Below are positions 5,925-11,668 of a stretch of 12,016 nucleotides of DNA, piece by piece. Positions within the stretch are counted from its first letter, which is position 1, and each line of letters begins with the position of its first letter. This DNA is from an uncultured Oscillospiraceae bacterium (GTDB lineage Bacteria > Bacillota_A > Clostridia > Oscillospirales > Oscillospiraceae). The position numbers and the translations under genes were made by a program. A model generated the notes under the pieces. It was not told the DNA's origin, ran no database searches, and was given only the letters and a program-made list of their open reading frames with translations. The stretch lies in contig CALXGC010000155.1 of the NCBI GenBank assembly GCA_944387755.1, positions 1-12,016 of the forward strand, in the 5' to 3' direction.

Positions 5925-6617
5925 ATGCAATCCAAACTGTTCCGGCTGGTGTCCCTGCTGGCCGCCGTGCTCCTGTGCGCGGGGGGCGGCATATTCCTGT
6001 GGCGCAGCGGCTTTTTTACCGCCGCCGCCTCTCAGGAGGCCCTGCGGGCGTATATCCAGCAGTTTTCCCCCTATTCCCACCTGTGCTTCTTTCTGCTTCA
6101 GCTTCTCTCGGTCATTCTGGCCCCCATCCCCAGCAACCTCACCGCCCTGGCGGGCGGGGTGCTCTTCGGCACATGGCCCGCCTTCTGGCTTACCTTCGGG
6201 GCGGTGGCCCTGGGCTCGGTGCTGGTGTTCGCCCTGTCCCGGAGCCTGGGCCGGGAGCCGGTGAGCCGCCTGGTGGACCGGAAGCTCTCTGAGAAGTACC
6301 GGGAGGTCATCCAGACCAAGACCGGCGTATTTCTGACGCTGGCCTTCCTGTTCCCCTTCTTTCCCGACGACGTGCTGTGCATTCTGGCCGGCCTGACCGG
6401 CATTTCCCTGCGGCGGTTTGCCTGTATCGTCCTGCTGGCCCGCCCCTGGGGGCTGCTGGCCGCCTGCGCCCTGGGGGGCGCGTCCCTGAAGCTCCCCGTG
6501 TGGGCGATGGCCCTGCTGGGGGCCTGCGGACTGGGCCTTTTTCTGGCGGGGCTCAAGTATGGAGACCGGGTGGAGGAGGCGGTGCTCCGCCGCCTGGGCC
6601 GCGGCAAAAAAATCTGA
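5925..6617 (+). CDS. VTT-domain (TVP38/TMEM64-like) membrane protein
   Basis: This 230-aa integral membrane protein of the DedA/VTT superfamily is related to bacterial YdjX/YdjZ and eukaryotic TMEM64. Hydrophobic segments are at about 7-26, 54-68, 84-105, 135-160, 165-183 and 192-211. Characteristic features are the PIPSNLTALAGGVLFG stretch (67-82), with its small-residue re-entrant motif, and LFPFFPDDVLCILAG (142-156), the family's F-P-P-D pattern before AG. The family includes lipid scramblases and transporters, but the substrate here cannot be told. The frame stays open back to an ATG at 5859. I chose 5925 because GAGG lies 6 nt upstream and the hydrophobic start follows a short positive MQSKLFR, whereas 5859 has no SD. 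No clean promoter was found. The basic tail RRLGRGKKI fits a cytoplasmic C-terminus. Confidence 0.87.
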   Translation: MQSKLFRLVSLLAAVLLCAGGGIFLWRSGFFTAAASQEALRAYIQQFSPYSHLCFFLLQLLSVILAPIPSNLTALAGGVLFGTWPAFWLTFGAVALGSVLVFALSRSLGREPVSRLVDRKLSEKYREVIQTKTGVFLTLAFLFPFFPDDVLCILAGLTGISLRRFACIVLLARPWGLLAACALGGASLKLPVWAMALLGACGLGLFLAGLKYGDRVEEAVLRRLGRGKKI

Positions 6618-6629
6618 AAAATTTTTGCC
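6603..6629 (+). terminator. Weak hairpin at the end of the VTT gene
   Basis: GGCAAAAA (6603-6610) and TTTTTGCC (6622-6629) form an 8-bp stem that includes the stop codon in its 11-nt loop. The U-rich arm could aid release, but no extra T-run follows, so termination may be partial. Confidence 0.35.
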
Positions 6630-6637
6630 CGCCCCCC

Positions 6638-6666
6638 TTTACAAACCGGGCGGGGTGTGGTATTAT
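6638..6666 (+). promoter_or_regulatory. perR-rubrerythrin promoter with extended -10
   Basis: The -35 is TTTACA (6638-6643) and the -10 is TATTAT (6661-6666), with a 17-bp spacer. A TGG lies just before the -10, giving an extended -10. CCCGCCC (6628-6634) and GGGCGGG (6648-6654) form inverted arms bracketing the -35. An imperfect palindrome, AACA...TGTT (6676-6694), lies downstream of the likely start. Either could be a repressor site; neither closely matches the known Bacillus Per box. Confidence 0.75.
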
Positions 6667-6707
6667 CATCTCGCAAACAAGAATTACTACTGTTAGGAGG
6701 CCGAACT

Positions 6708-7127
6708 GTGGAGCGTGCGACTCGATACAGCAAAAAGCGGGAAGCAATCCTGGCCGCCATCCGCAGCTCCGACACCCACCCCTCCGCCGAGTGGATCTAC
6801 CAGACCCTGAAGCCGGAACACCCGGACCTGAGCTTGGGCACGGTGTACCGGAACCTGCTGTTCTTTCAGCGGCAGGGGACCATCCAGAGTGTGGGGATCA
6901 TCCATGGACAGGAGCGGTTCGACGGCGTTACCACCCCGCACAGCCACTTTGTTTGCACCGCCTGCGGCGCAGTGATTGATCTGCACAGGATCAAGATGGA
7001 TGCCAGCTTAAACTGCGCCGTCAGGGAGCAATACGGGTTCGAGGTTGACCGCCACGAGCTCACTTTTTACGGCAAATGCCAAGCCTGTATGCAGGCAGAA
7101 AAAAATGAGGAGGATATTTTGGCATGA
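6708..7127 (+). CDS. perR: PerR-like Fur-family peroxide-sensing repressor
   Basis: This 139-aa Fur-family metalloregulator consists of a winged-helix DNA-binding half ([21 protein letters not shown] at 42-50) and a metal-binding dimerisation half. Aligned to B. subtilis PerR, all five regulatory-metal ligands are present: His24, Asp72 (in [13 protein letters not shown]), His78, His80 and Asp91. So is the Cys4 zinc site, Cys83/Cys86 and Cys124/Cys127. The Asp72 with HxH pattern favours PerR over Fur. The protein is about 13 residues shorter at the N-terminus than Bacillus PerR. The start is the GTG at 6708, with a perfect AGGAGG 7 nt upstream; an earlier in-frame GTG at 6657 lies within the promoter. 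The stop overlaps the rubrerythrin start as ATGA, so the two are translationally coupled, supporting a role in peroxide defence and probable autoregulation. Confidence 0.9.
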   Translation: MERATRYSKKREAILAAIRSSDTHPSAEWIYQTLKPEHPDLSLGTVYRNLLFFQRQGTIQSVGIIHGQERFDGVTTPHSHFVCTACGAVIDLHRIKMDASLNCAVREQYGFEVDRHELTFYGKCQACMQAEKNEEDILA

Positions 7128-7666
7128 AGAAGTTTGTCTGTTCCGTCTGCGGCTATGTGTACGAGGGCGAGACCGCGCCCGATTTCTGCCCCATCTGCAA
7201 GGCCCCCAAGGAGAAGTTCGTGGAGCAGGCCGGCGAGAAGAGCTGGGCCGCCGAGCACGTGGTGGGCGTGGCCCAGGGCGCTCCTGAGGAGATCCTCCAG
7301 GGCCTGCGTGAGAACTTCCAGGGCGAGTGCTCCGAGGTGGGCATGTACCTGGCCATGGCCCGCGTGGCCCACCGGGAGGGCTACCCCGAAATCGGCCTGT
7401 ACTGGGAGAAGGCCGCCTATGAGGAGGCCGAGCACGCCGCCAAGTTCGCCGAGCTGCTGGGCGAGGTGATCACCGACTCCACCAAGAAGAACCTGGAGAT
7501 GCGGGTGGACGCCGAAAACGGCGCCACCGAGGGCAAGTTCCAGCTGGCCAAGAAGGCCAAGGAGCTCAACCTGGACGCCATCCACGACACCGTCCACGAG
7601 ATGGCCCGGGACGAGGCCCGTCACGGCAAGGCTTTCGAGGGCCTGCTGAAGCGGTACTTCGGCTAA
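7124..7666 (+). CDS. rbr: Reverse rubrerythrin (NADH peroxidase component)
   Basis: In this 180-aa non-haem iron protein the rubredoxin domain comes first, with the diiron domain after it. This 'reverse' order is known from oxygen- and peroxide-detoxifying rubrerythrins of clostridia. The rubredoxin Cys4 site is Cys6/Cys9 and Cys22/Cys25 ([19 protein letters not shown]). The four-helix ferritin-like part has Glu68/Glu71 in NFQGECSE and ExxH pairs at Glu101-His104 (EAEH) and Glu164-His167 (DEARH), which supply diiron ligands. It reduces hydrogen peroxide to water with electrons from NADH via partner reductases, in the cytoplasm. GAGGAGG precedes its ATG, which overlaps the perR stop. A terminator follows 29 bp after the gene. 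Peroxide induction through PerR is inferred from the pairing. Confidence 0.95.
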   Translation: MKKFVCSVCGYVYEGETAPDFCPICKAPKEKFVEQAGEKSWAAEHVVGVAQGAPEEILQGLRENFQGECSEVGMYLAMARVAHREGYPEIGLYWEKAAYEEAEHAAKFAELLGEVITDSTKKNLEMRVDAENGATEGKFQLAKKAKELNLDAIHDTVHEMARDEARHGKAFEGLLKRYFG

Positions 7667-7695
7667 TCAAAACCGCATACACAGGCACGTTTTGA

Positions 7696-7727
7696 GGGGG
7701 AACCGGGAGACCGGTTCTCCCCTTTTT
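7696..7727 (+). terminator. perR-rbr terminator
   Basis: GGGGGAACCGG (7696-7706) pairs with CCGGTTCTCCC through an 11-bp stem containing one G-U pair and a GAGA loop. TTTTT follows at 7723-7727. It starts 29 bp past the rubrerythrin stop. Confidence 0.9.
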
Positions 7728-7730
7728 ATG

Positions 7731-7758
7731 TTGAACAAAAAATTTTTTATGCTATACT
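7731..7758 (+). promoter_or_regulatory. Promoter of the 69-aa ORF-phosphoesterase pair
   Basis: The -35 is TTGAAC (7731-7736), followed by a 16-bp spacer and the -10 TATACT (7753-7758), preceded by TGC (extended -10). The -35 lies only 3 bp beyond the preceding terminator's T-run, so the transcription units are tightly packed. Confidence 0.65.
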
Positions 7759-7794
7759 TTTTTTATCTCACAGGAAAAAAGGAGGACGTGGAAG

Positions 7795-8004
7795 ATGGAC
7801 CACAAGAAGCTTTCCATGGAACAGACTCTGGCGGAGCTGAAGCGGCTTGCGGCGGAGATGAACTGTTCTGTCTGCGGGGCGGCCAAAGAGGCCCTGCTGC
7901 AGTACTACGAGGCCGCCGGATTCACGGAGCACCCCCTTGCGGAGGATCTGGACGGAATGGAGGAGGCGCAGCTTCTGGAGCTCTATTTCAACACGTGCCG
8001 CTGA
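7795..8004 (+). CDS. Small protein of unknown function (69 aa)
   Basis: I do not recognise this protein. It has a strong AGGAGG 9 nt before its ATG, its own promoter, and ends 22 bp before the phosphoesterase gene, so it is likely real and co-transcribed. The sequence is charged and probably helical throughout (MEQTLAELKRLAAEM at 8-22). It has a CxxC pair, Cys24/Cys27 (NCSVCGAAK), a third Cys at 68 near the C-terminus, and an acidic second half (AEDLDGMEEAQLLELYF). There is no signal peptide or membrane segment. With only one CxxC, stable metal binding would need Cys68 or dimerisation. It could be a partner or regulator of the phosphoesterase, which is inference from context only. Confidence 0.7.
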   Translation: MDHKKLSMEQTLAELKRLAAEMNCSVCGAAKEALLQYYEAAGFTEHPLAEDLDGMEEAQLLELYFNTCR

Positions 8005-8026
8005 GCACTCCAGGAGGGGGAGCGCC

Positions 8027-8776
8027 ATGATTTTTGTGACGGGAGATACCCACGGGGAGTTCAACCGCTTCAGCCGGGAGAACTTCCCGGAACAGAAGTC
8101 CATGACCAAGGAGGACATGGTCCTCATCTGCGGGGACTTCGGCGGGCTGTGGGACGGCTCCAAACAGGAGCGCTGGTGGCTGGACTGGCTGGAGGACAAG
8201 CCCTTCACCACTCTGTTCGTCTCCGGCAACCACGAAAACTACGACCTGCTGGCCGCCTGTCCGAAGGAGGAGCGCTGGGGCGGAATCATTCAGACTGTCC
8301 GGCCCTCCATCCTCCATCTGACCCGGGGACAGGTGTTTCAGATCGGCGGAACGCGGATTTTCACCCTGGGGGGCGCGTCCTCCCACGACATTGACGGCGG
8401 GATTCTCGACCCCGCCGCCCCCGACTTCCGCCGAAAAAAAAAGAATCTGGATGCCCGCCGGGTCTCCTACCGCATTCTCCGGAAGACCTGGTGGGAGGAG
8501 GAGCTGCCCTCCGACGGGGAGTACCAGGAGGCGGAGCGGAATCTGAACGCCTGCGGCCGGAAGGTGGACTTTATCGTCACCCACTGCGCCCCCTCCGGCA
8601 TTGAGGACGCCCTGGGCGGGAGCATGTACCGCCACGACCGGCTCACCGACTATCTTGAGGAGCTCCGGAAAAACTGCCAGTTCCGCTACTGGTTCTTTGG
8701 GCATTACCACGACAACCGGATGATGGATAAGCGCTATGTACTGCTCTATGAGCAGATTGTCCAGGCCGTACCATAG
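8027..8776 (+). CDS. Calcineurin-like metallophosphoesterase
   Basis: This 249-aa protein has the full metallophosphoesterase metal-ligand set: GDTHGEF (Asp7, His9), ICGDFGG (Asp37), SGNHEN (Asn68, His69), VTHCAPSG (His186) and FGHYHDN (His226, His228). These coordinate a two-metal centre that hydrolyses phosphomono- or diesters. The substrate cannot be inferred. A region between about 120 and 175 (basic RRKKKNLDARR, then WWEEELPSDGEY) looks like an insertion over the active site. The frame extends back to 7937 inside the upstream ORF, but the start is the ATG at 8027, where AGGAGG is nearby upstream and the fold's first strand (IFVTGD) begins at once. There is no signal peptide, so it is cytoplasmic. 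It follows the 69-aa ORF in an apparent operon. Confidence 0.92.
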   Translation: MIFVTGDTHGEFNRFSRENFPEQKSMTKEDMVLICGDFGGLWDGSKQERWWLDWLEDKPFTTLFVSGNHENYDLLAACPKEERWGGIIQTVRPSILHLTRGQVFQIGGTRIFTLGGASSHDIDGGILDPAAPDFRRKKKNLDARRVSYRILRKTWWEEELPSDGEYQEAERNLNACGRKVDFIVTHCAPSGIEDALGGSMYRHDRLTDYLEELRKNCQFRYWFFGHYHDNRMMDKRYVLLYEQIVQAVP

Positions 8777-8785
8777 GGCGAGGCT

Positions 8786-8811
8786 GTAGGGGCGCACATT
8801 GTGCGCCCGCC
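8786..8811. repeat. 26-bp palindromic repeat, copy 2
   Basis: Identical over 26 bp to 3508-3533 (GTAGGGGCGCACATTGTGCG, then CCCGCC), with the hairpin GGGCGCACA/TGTGCGCCC. It lies 10 bp beyond the phosphoesterase stop, so its hairpin would be at the 3' end of that transcript. Confidence 0.85.
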
Positions 8812-8833
8812 GCTGGGAGCGTGCCCCAAAAAA

Positions 8834-8880
8834 GCCTTCCCCCTTGGGGGAGGTGCCGAGCGAAGCGAGGCGGAGGGGGT
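8834..8880 (+). repeat. 47-bp core repeat, copy A
   Basis: This copy runs GCCTTCCCCCTTGGGGGAGG, then TGCCGAGCGAAGCGAGG, then CGGAGGGGGT. It differs from 8941-8987 at a single base. The C-run/G-run forms a strong hairpin, and the second half carries GCGAAGC (8860-8866). Confidence 0.9.
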
Positions 8881-8889
8881 TAAACCAGC

Positions 8890-8987
8890 GGGCGGCCAAA
8901 GGCCGCACCTACGCAAACAACAGACGTTGTACGCGCCAAAGCCTCCCCCCTTGGGGGAGGTGCCGAGCGAAGCGAGGCGGAGGGGGT
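8890..8987 (+). repeat. Composite intergenic repeat, about 98 bp
   Basis: Modules in order: a hairpin GCGGCC-AAA-GGCCGC (8892-8906); a linker CCTACGCAAACAACAGACG, then TTGTACGCGCCAAA; and the 47-bp core (8941-8987). It is the same composite as 138-234 on the other strand. The hairpin arms and linker have diverged while the core is almost unchanged, suggesting stronger constraint or more recent copying of the core. Confidence 0.8.
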
Positions 8988-8996
8988 AAACACAAC

Positions 8997-9030
8997 GGGG
9001 GAGGCGCCGGGCGAAGCGAGGCGGAAGGGA
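8997..9030 (+). repeat. Partial core repeat, copy C
   Basis: GGGGGAGGCGCCGGGCGAAG then CGAGGCGGAAGGGA: the right half of the 47-bp core with a few substitutions and without the left hairpin arm. GCGAAGC is kept at 9011-9017. It ends 7 bp before the shared terminator stem. Confidence 0.75.
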
Positions 9031-9031
9031 C

Positions 9032-9060
9032 AAAAAAGGCAGAGGCTGCGTGCCTCTGCC
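9032..9060. terminator. Bidirectional terminator between phosphoesterase and pth
   Basis: GGCAGAGGC (9038-9046) pairs with GCCTCTGCC (9052-9060) around TGCGT. On the minus strand the stem is followed by TTTTTTG (9032-9037), a good terminator starting 4 nt after the pth stop. On the plus strand it is followed by TTCTTATTT, a weaker but plausible stop for the phosphoesterase transcript. Confidence 0.85.
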
Positions 9061-9063
9061 TTC

Positions 9064-9657
9064 TTATTTCCCGTTGAAGCGGTTCATGGCCCGGTCCGGT
9101 CCCTCTCTCAGGAGGCACTCCACCGCGTCGGCGGCCCGCTTCACCGCCGCGTCCATCGCCTTTTTGTCCTCTCCCTGGAACTTCCCCAGCACCCAGTCGG
9201 CCAGGTCATAGTCCGGATGGGGCTTCTGCCCCACTCCCACCCGGACGCGGGGGAACTGGTCGGTGCCCAGGTGCTGAATGATGCTCTGCAGGCCATTGTG
9301 GCCGCCGGCGGACCCCTTTGTGCGGATGCGCAGGGCCCCCGCGTCCAGGGCGGTGTCGTCGGAGATCACCAAAATCCGTTCCGGGGGGATTTTATAAAAG
9401 TCCGCCGCCGGGCGCACCGCCTCTCCGGAGAGGTTCATATACGTCACCGGCTTCATCACCAGGACCTTCTCCCCGGCGATGGTGAGCAGGTTGGTCAGCG
9501 CCTTGAACTTCAGCTTCTGGATGGGGGCGTGCTGCCGCTCCGCCAGCTCGTCCACCACCTGAAAGCCCACGTTGTGGCGGGTATTTTCATACTTCTCTCC
9601 GGGGTTGCCCAGGCCCACAATAAGCCAGGCGGCCCCGGAACTCTTTTGAAAGAACAT
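9064..9657 (-). CDS. pth: Peptidyl-tRNA hydrolase
   Basis: Pth releases peptides from peptidyl-tRNAs that drop off the ribosome, recycling tRNA; it is usually essential. The 197-aa length is normal. Seen: LIVGLGNPGEKYENTRHNVGF, containing Asn18 and catalytic His28; KPVTYMNLSG with Asn75; ISDDTALDAG with Asp100; and RTKGSAGGHNGL with Asn121. These align with the E. coli active-site residues Asn10, His20, Asn68, Asp93 and Asn114. Seven or so extra residues (FFQKSSG) precede the usual start. The ATG at 9655-9657 has GGGAGG 6 nt upstream and no better internal ATG. It follows prs, but a hairpin terminator lies between them and there is little room for a separate promoter, so readthrough may set its level. 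Confidence 0.96.
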   Translation of the reverse strand: MFFQKSSGAAWLIVGLGNPGEKYENTRHNVGFQVVDELAERQHAPIQKLKFKALTNLLTIAGEKVLVMKPVTYMNLSGEAVRPAADFYKIPPERILVISDDTALDAGALRIRTKGSAGGHNGLQSIIQHLGTDQFPRVRVGVGQKPHPDYDLADWVLGKFQGEDKKAMDAAVKRAADAVECLLREGPDRAMNRFNGK

Positions 9658-9678
9658 CGTCGTCCTCCCTGTTCAGGC

Positions 9679-9709
9679 AAAAATCAGGGGCGGGCGCTGG
9701 GCCCGCCCC
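9679..9709 (-). terminator. prs terminator
   Basis: On the minus strand GGGGCGGGC (9709-9701) pairs with GCCCGCCCC (9695-9687) around CCAGC. It is followed by TGA and TTTTT (9683-9679). It lies 16 bp after the prs stop and about 20 bp before the pth start codon. Confidence 0.85.
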
Positions 9710-9725
9710 AAAAATCGAGAATTGT

Positions 9726-10709
9726 TTAGGAGAACAGCCGGGAGACGGAGGTCTCCTCATAGATGTGGCTGATGGCCTCGGCGAACATGTGGGCCACGGA
9801 GATGTAGCGGATCTTCTCAGAGGCGGCGCCGGGCTTGGGCGGGATGGTGTCCAGGAACACCACGTCGTCCAGGACGCTCTCGTTGATGCGGCGGACGGCG
9901 GGGCCGGAGAGCACGCCGTGGGTGGCGCAGGCGGTGACGCTCTTGGCCTTGCCGATGTCCACCAGGGCCTTGGCCGCGTGGCACAGGGAGCCGCCGGTGT
10001 CCACCATGTCGTCCAGCAGAATCACATGCTTGCCGGTGACGTCGCCGATGATGTTCATCACCTCGGAGGAGTTGGCTCTCTGGCGGCGCTTGTCCACGAT
10101 GGCCAGAGACATACCCAGCTTCTGGGCGAAGGCGCGGGCGCGGGCCACGGAGCCCACGTCGGGGGAGACCACCATGGTCTCGTCCTGGATGGCGGCGTAC
10201 TTGCGGAAGAACTCGTTGACAAAGACCGGGGAGCCCAGCAGGTTGTCCACGGGGATGTCAAAGAAGCCCTGGATCTGGTTGGCGTGCAGGTCCATGGTCA
10301 GCACCCGGTCCGCACCGGCGCGGGTAATCAGGTTGGCCACCAGCTTGGCGGAGATGGGGTCGCGGGGCTTGGTCTTGCGGTCCTGCCGGGCGTAGCCGAA
10401 GTAGGGCATGACGGCGGTGATCCGGCCGGCGGAGGCCCGGCGCAGGGCGTCGATCATGATGAGCAGCTCCATCAGGGCGTCGTTGACGCTGTAGAGCTTG
10501 CCGTCCTTCTCGAAGGAGCAGGTAGACTGGACCACGAACACATCCGCGCCGCGGACCGTCTCATAGATGGAGGCGAAGTTCTCGCCGTCGGCGAAGGAGC
10601 CCACCTCCGCGTTGCCCAGGGGGACGCCCAGCTCCTGGCAGATGGCCTTGGCCAGGTTCGGGTTGGAGTTGCCGGTGAAAATCTTGATGTTCTTCCCGTG
10701 TGTAATCAT
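9726..10709 (-). CDS. prs: Ribose-phosphate pyrophosphokinase (PRPP synthase)
   Basis: Prs makes PRPP from ribose 5-phosphate and ATP for purine, pyrimidine, NAD, His and Trp synthesis. The 327-aa protein shows the N-terminal [24 protein letters not shown] (99-112), [12 protein letters not shown] (139-150) with His142, the catalytic flexible loop [11 protein letters not shown] (207-217) and the PRPP loop [10 protein letters not shown] (231-240). Two oddities: an insertion of several residues, [11 protein letters not shown] (64-74), replaces the usual short QSTxxPVN turn; and the flexible loop has KRRQRANSS where Bacillus has KRRPRPNVA. The ATG at 10707-10709 is preferred, with AAGGAAGG 9 nt upstream; an in-frame TTG at 10713 is too close to that SD. 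It lies 72 bp downstream of the GlmU-like gene, matching glmU-prs order in Bacillus. Confidence 0.96.
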   Translation of the reverse strand: MITHGKNIKIFTGNSNPNLAKAICQELGVPLGNAEVGSFADGENFASIYETVRGADVFVVQSTCSFEKDGKLYSVNDALMELLIMIDALRRASAGRITAVMPYFGYARQDRKTKPRDPISAKLVANLITRAGADRVLTMDLHANQIQGFFDIPVDNLLGSPVFVNEFFRKYAAIQDETMVVSPDVGSVARARAFAQKLGMSLAIVDKRRQRANSSEVMNIIGDVTGKHVILLDDMVDTGGSLCHAAKALVDIGKAKSVTACATHGVLSGPAVRRINESVLDDVVFLDTIPPKPGAASEKIRYISVAHMFAEAISHIYEETSVSRLFS

Positions 10710-10781
10710 ACTCAACTTCCTTCCTTTATTGTGAGAACCATCCGGGTCTCCGGACGCCTCCCGTTTCTGTACTGTGACGCC

Positions 10782-11453
10782 TCACTTCAGGGCCTTTCTG
10801 GCCCGGCGGGCGGCCGCCCAGCCCGGCTTGTCCACCTGGCGGGCTCTGGCGATGGCCAGGGCGTCCGGTTCCACATCCTGCGTGATGGTGGAGCCGGCGG
10901 CGGTATAGGCCCCGTCTCCAATATGGACCGGGGAGACCAGGTTGGTATTGCAGCCGATGAAGCAGTGGTCCCCGATGGTGGAGCGGTGCTTCTCCATGCC
11001 GTCATAGTTGACCAGCACGGTGCCGCAGCCAAAGTTTACCTGCCGGCCCACGTCGGCGTCCCCCACATAGGTGAGATGAGAAATTTTCGTACCGGCGCCG
11101 ATGACGGAGTTCTTCAGCTCCACAAAGTCGCCCACCTTCACCTCCGCGCCCACATGGCAGTTGGGCCGGATATAGGCGAAGGGGCCCACATGGGCGCCGG
11201 AGTCAATGACGCTCTCATTGCACTGAGAGGAGTTGATGGTGACGTTGTCCCCCACGGTGCAGTCGGTCAGCATGGTGTTGGGGCCGATCTCACAGTTTTT
11301 CCCCACCACGGTCCTGCCCCGCAGAATGGTGCCGGGGAGCAGCAGCGTCCCCTGTCCCACGGCCACGCCCGCCTCCACATAGACGGTCTCCGGGTCCATC
11401 ATCTTCACCCCGGCGTCCAGCAGAGCCCTGCGCGTCGCGGCAAAATCCTCCAT
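10782..11453 (-). CDS. GlmU-type left-handed beta-helix acetyltransferase, stand-alone domain
   Basis: This 223-aa protein matches only the C-terminal half of GlmU, the glucosamine-1-phosphate N-acetyltransferase domain. It is made of hexapeptide repeats (for example VAVGQG, TVVGKN, IGPNTM, VGDNVT). GlmU active-site signatures are kept: PFAYIRP with Arg96; ISHLTYVGDADVG with His126, aligning with catalytic His363 of E. coli GlmU; FGCGTVLVNYDG; and IGCNTNLVSPV, AAGSTIT, ALAIARARQ. The N-terminal uridylyltransferase domain is absent. The ATG at 11451-11453 has AGGAGG 10 nt upstream and a nearby promoter, so this is a natural short gene rather than a recent truncation. It probably acetylates glucosamine-1-phosphate for UDP-GlcNAc, needing a separate uridylyltransferase; that is inference. 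It is followed by prs, as full glmU is in Bacillus. The symbol is left blank because only half of GlmU is present. Confidence 0.88.
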   Translation of the reverse strand: MEDFAATRRALLDAGVKMMDPETVYVEAGVAVGQGTLLLPGTILRGRTVVGKNCEIGPNTMLTDCTVGDNVTINSSQCNESVIDSGAHVGPFAYIRPNCHVGAEVKVGDFVELKNSVIGAGTKISHLTYVGDADVGRQVNFGCGTVLVNYDGMEKHRSTIGDHCFIGCNTNLVSPVHIGDGAYTAAGSTITQDVEPDALAIARARQVDKPGWAAARRARKALK

Positions 11454-11525
11454 AGACGGATTACCTCCTGAACAAAATTACAACGGGCCGCCGCCTTGGC
11501 CGGAGGGCGTCCCGGCGGCAACGCC

Positions 11526-11554
11526 ATTATAGCATATTAACAGGGAAATTTCCC
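11526..11554 (-). promoter_or_regulatory. Promoter of the GlmU-like gene with an overlapping palindrome
   Basis: On the minus strand the -10 is TATAAT (11526-11531), preceded by TGC (extended -10). No good -35 is present at 17 bp. That region is instead occupied by the perfect 12-bp palindrome GGGAAATTTCCC (11543-11554). The extended -10 could compensate, and the palindrome is a candidate operator. The leader to the ATG is about 70 nt and GC-rich, with arms that could fold (GCCGCCGGGACG...CCGGCC...GGCGGCGG). Confidence 0.65.
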
Positions 11555-11668
11555 GCGGACAAGAGAAATTTTCAAAAATTTTCTCCCTTCTCCCCATTTT
11601 TGTGCAGATTTACCGTGACACAGGGGGACCGCCGCCCCAGTTTTGCTGAGACGGCGGTCGCAGGTCCG
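11555..11668. other. Spacer between the HD-domain gene and the GlmU-like promoter
   Basis: No gene seen. It holds an 8-bp inverted repeat, GACCGCCG (11627-11634) with CGGCGGTC (11652-11659), around a 17-nt loop that itself has a short CAG/CTG stem. It starts 9 bp after the HD gene stop and is a possible 3' hairpin without a T-run. An AT-rich imperfect inverted repeat, GAGAAA...TTTCTC, lies at 11563-11585. Confidence 0.45.

Noticed and set aside
8834..9030. CRISPR array
   Set aside because: Only two full units and one partial copy, GC-rich with strong hairpins, linked to recombining modules; no regular spacers and no cas genes.
9765..11471. 568-codon plus-strand open frame across prs and the GlmU-like gene
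   Set aside because: It is antisense to two clearly homologous genes, has low-complexity Gly/His/Val-rich translation and no SD; high GC commonly creates such frames.
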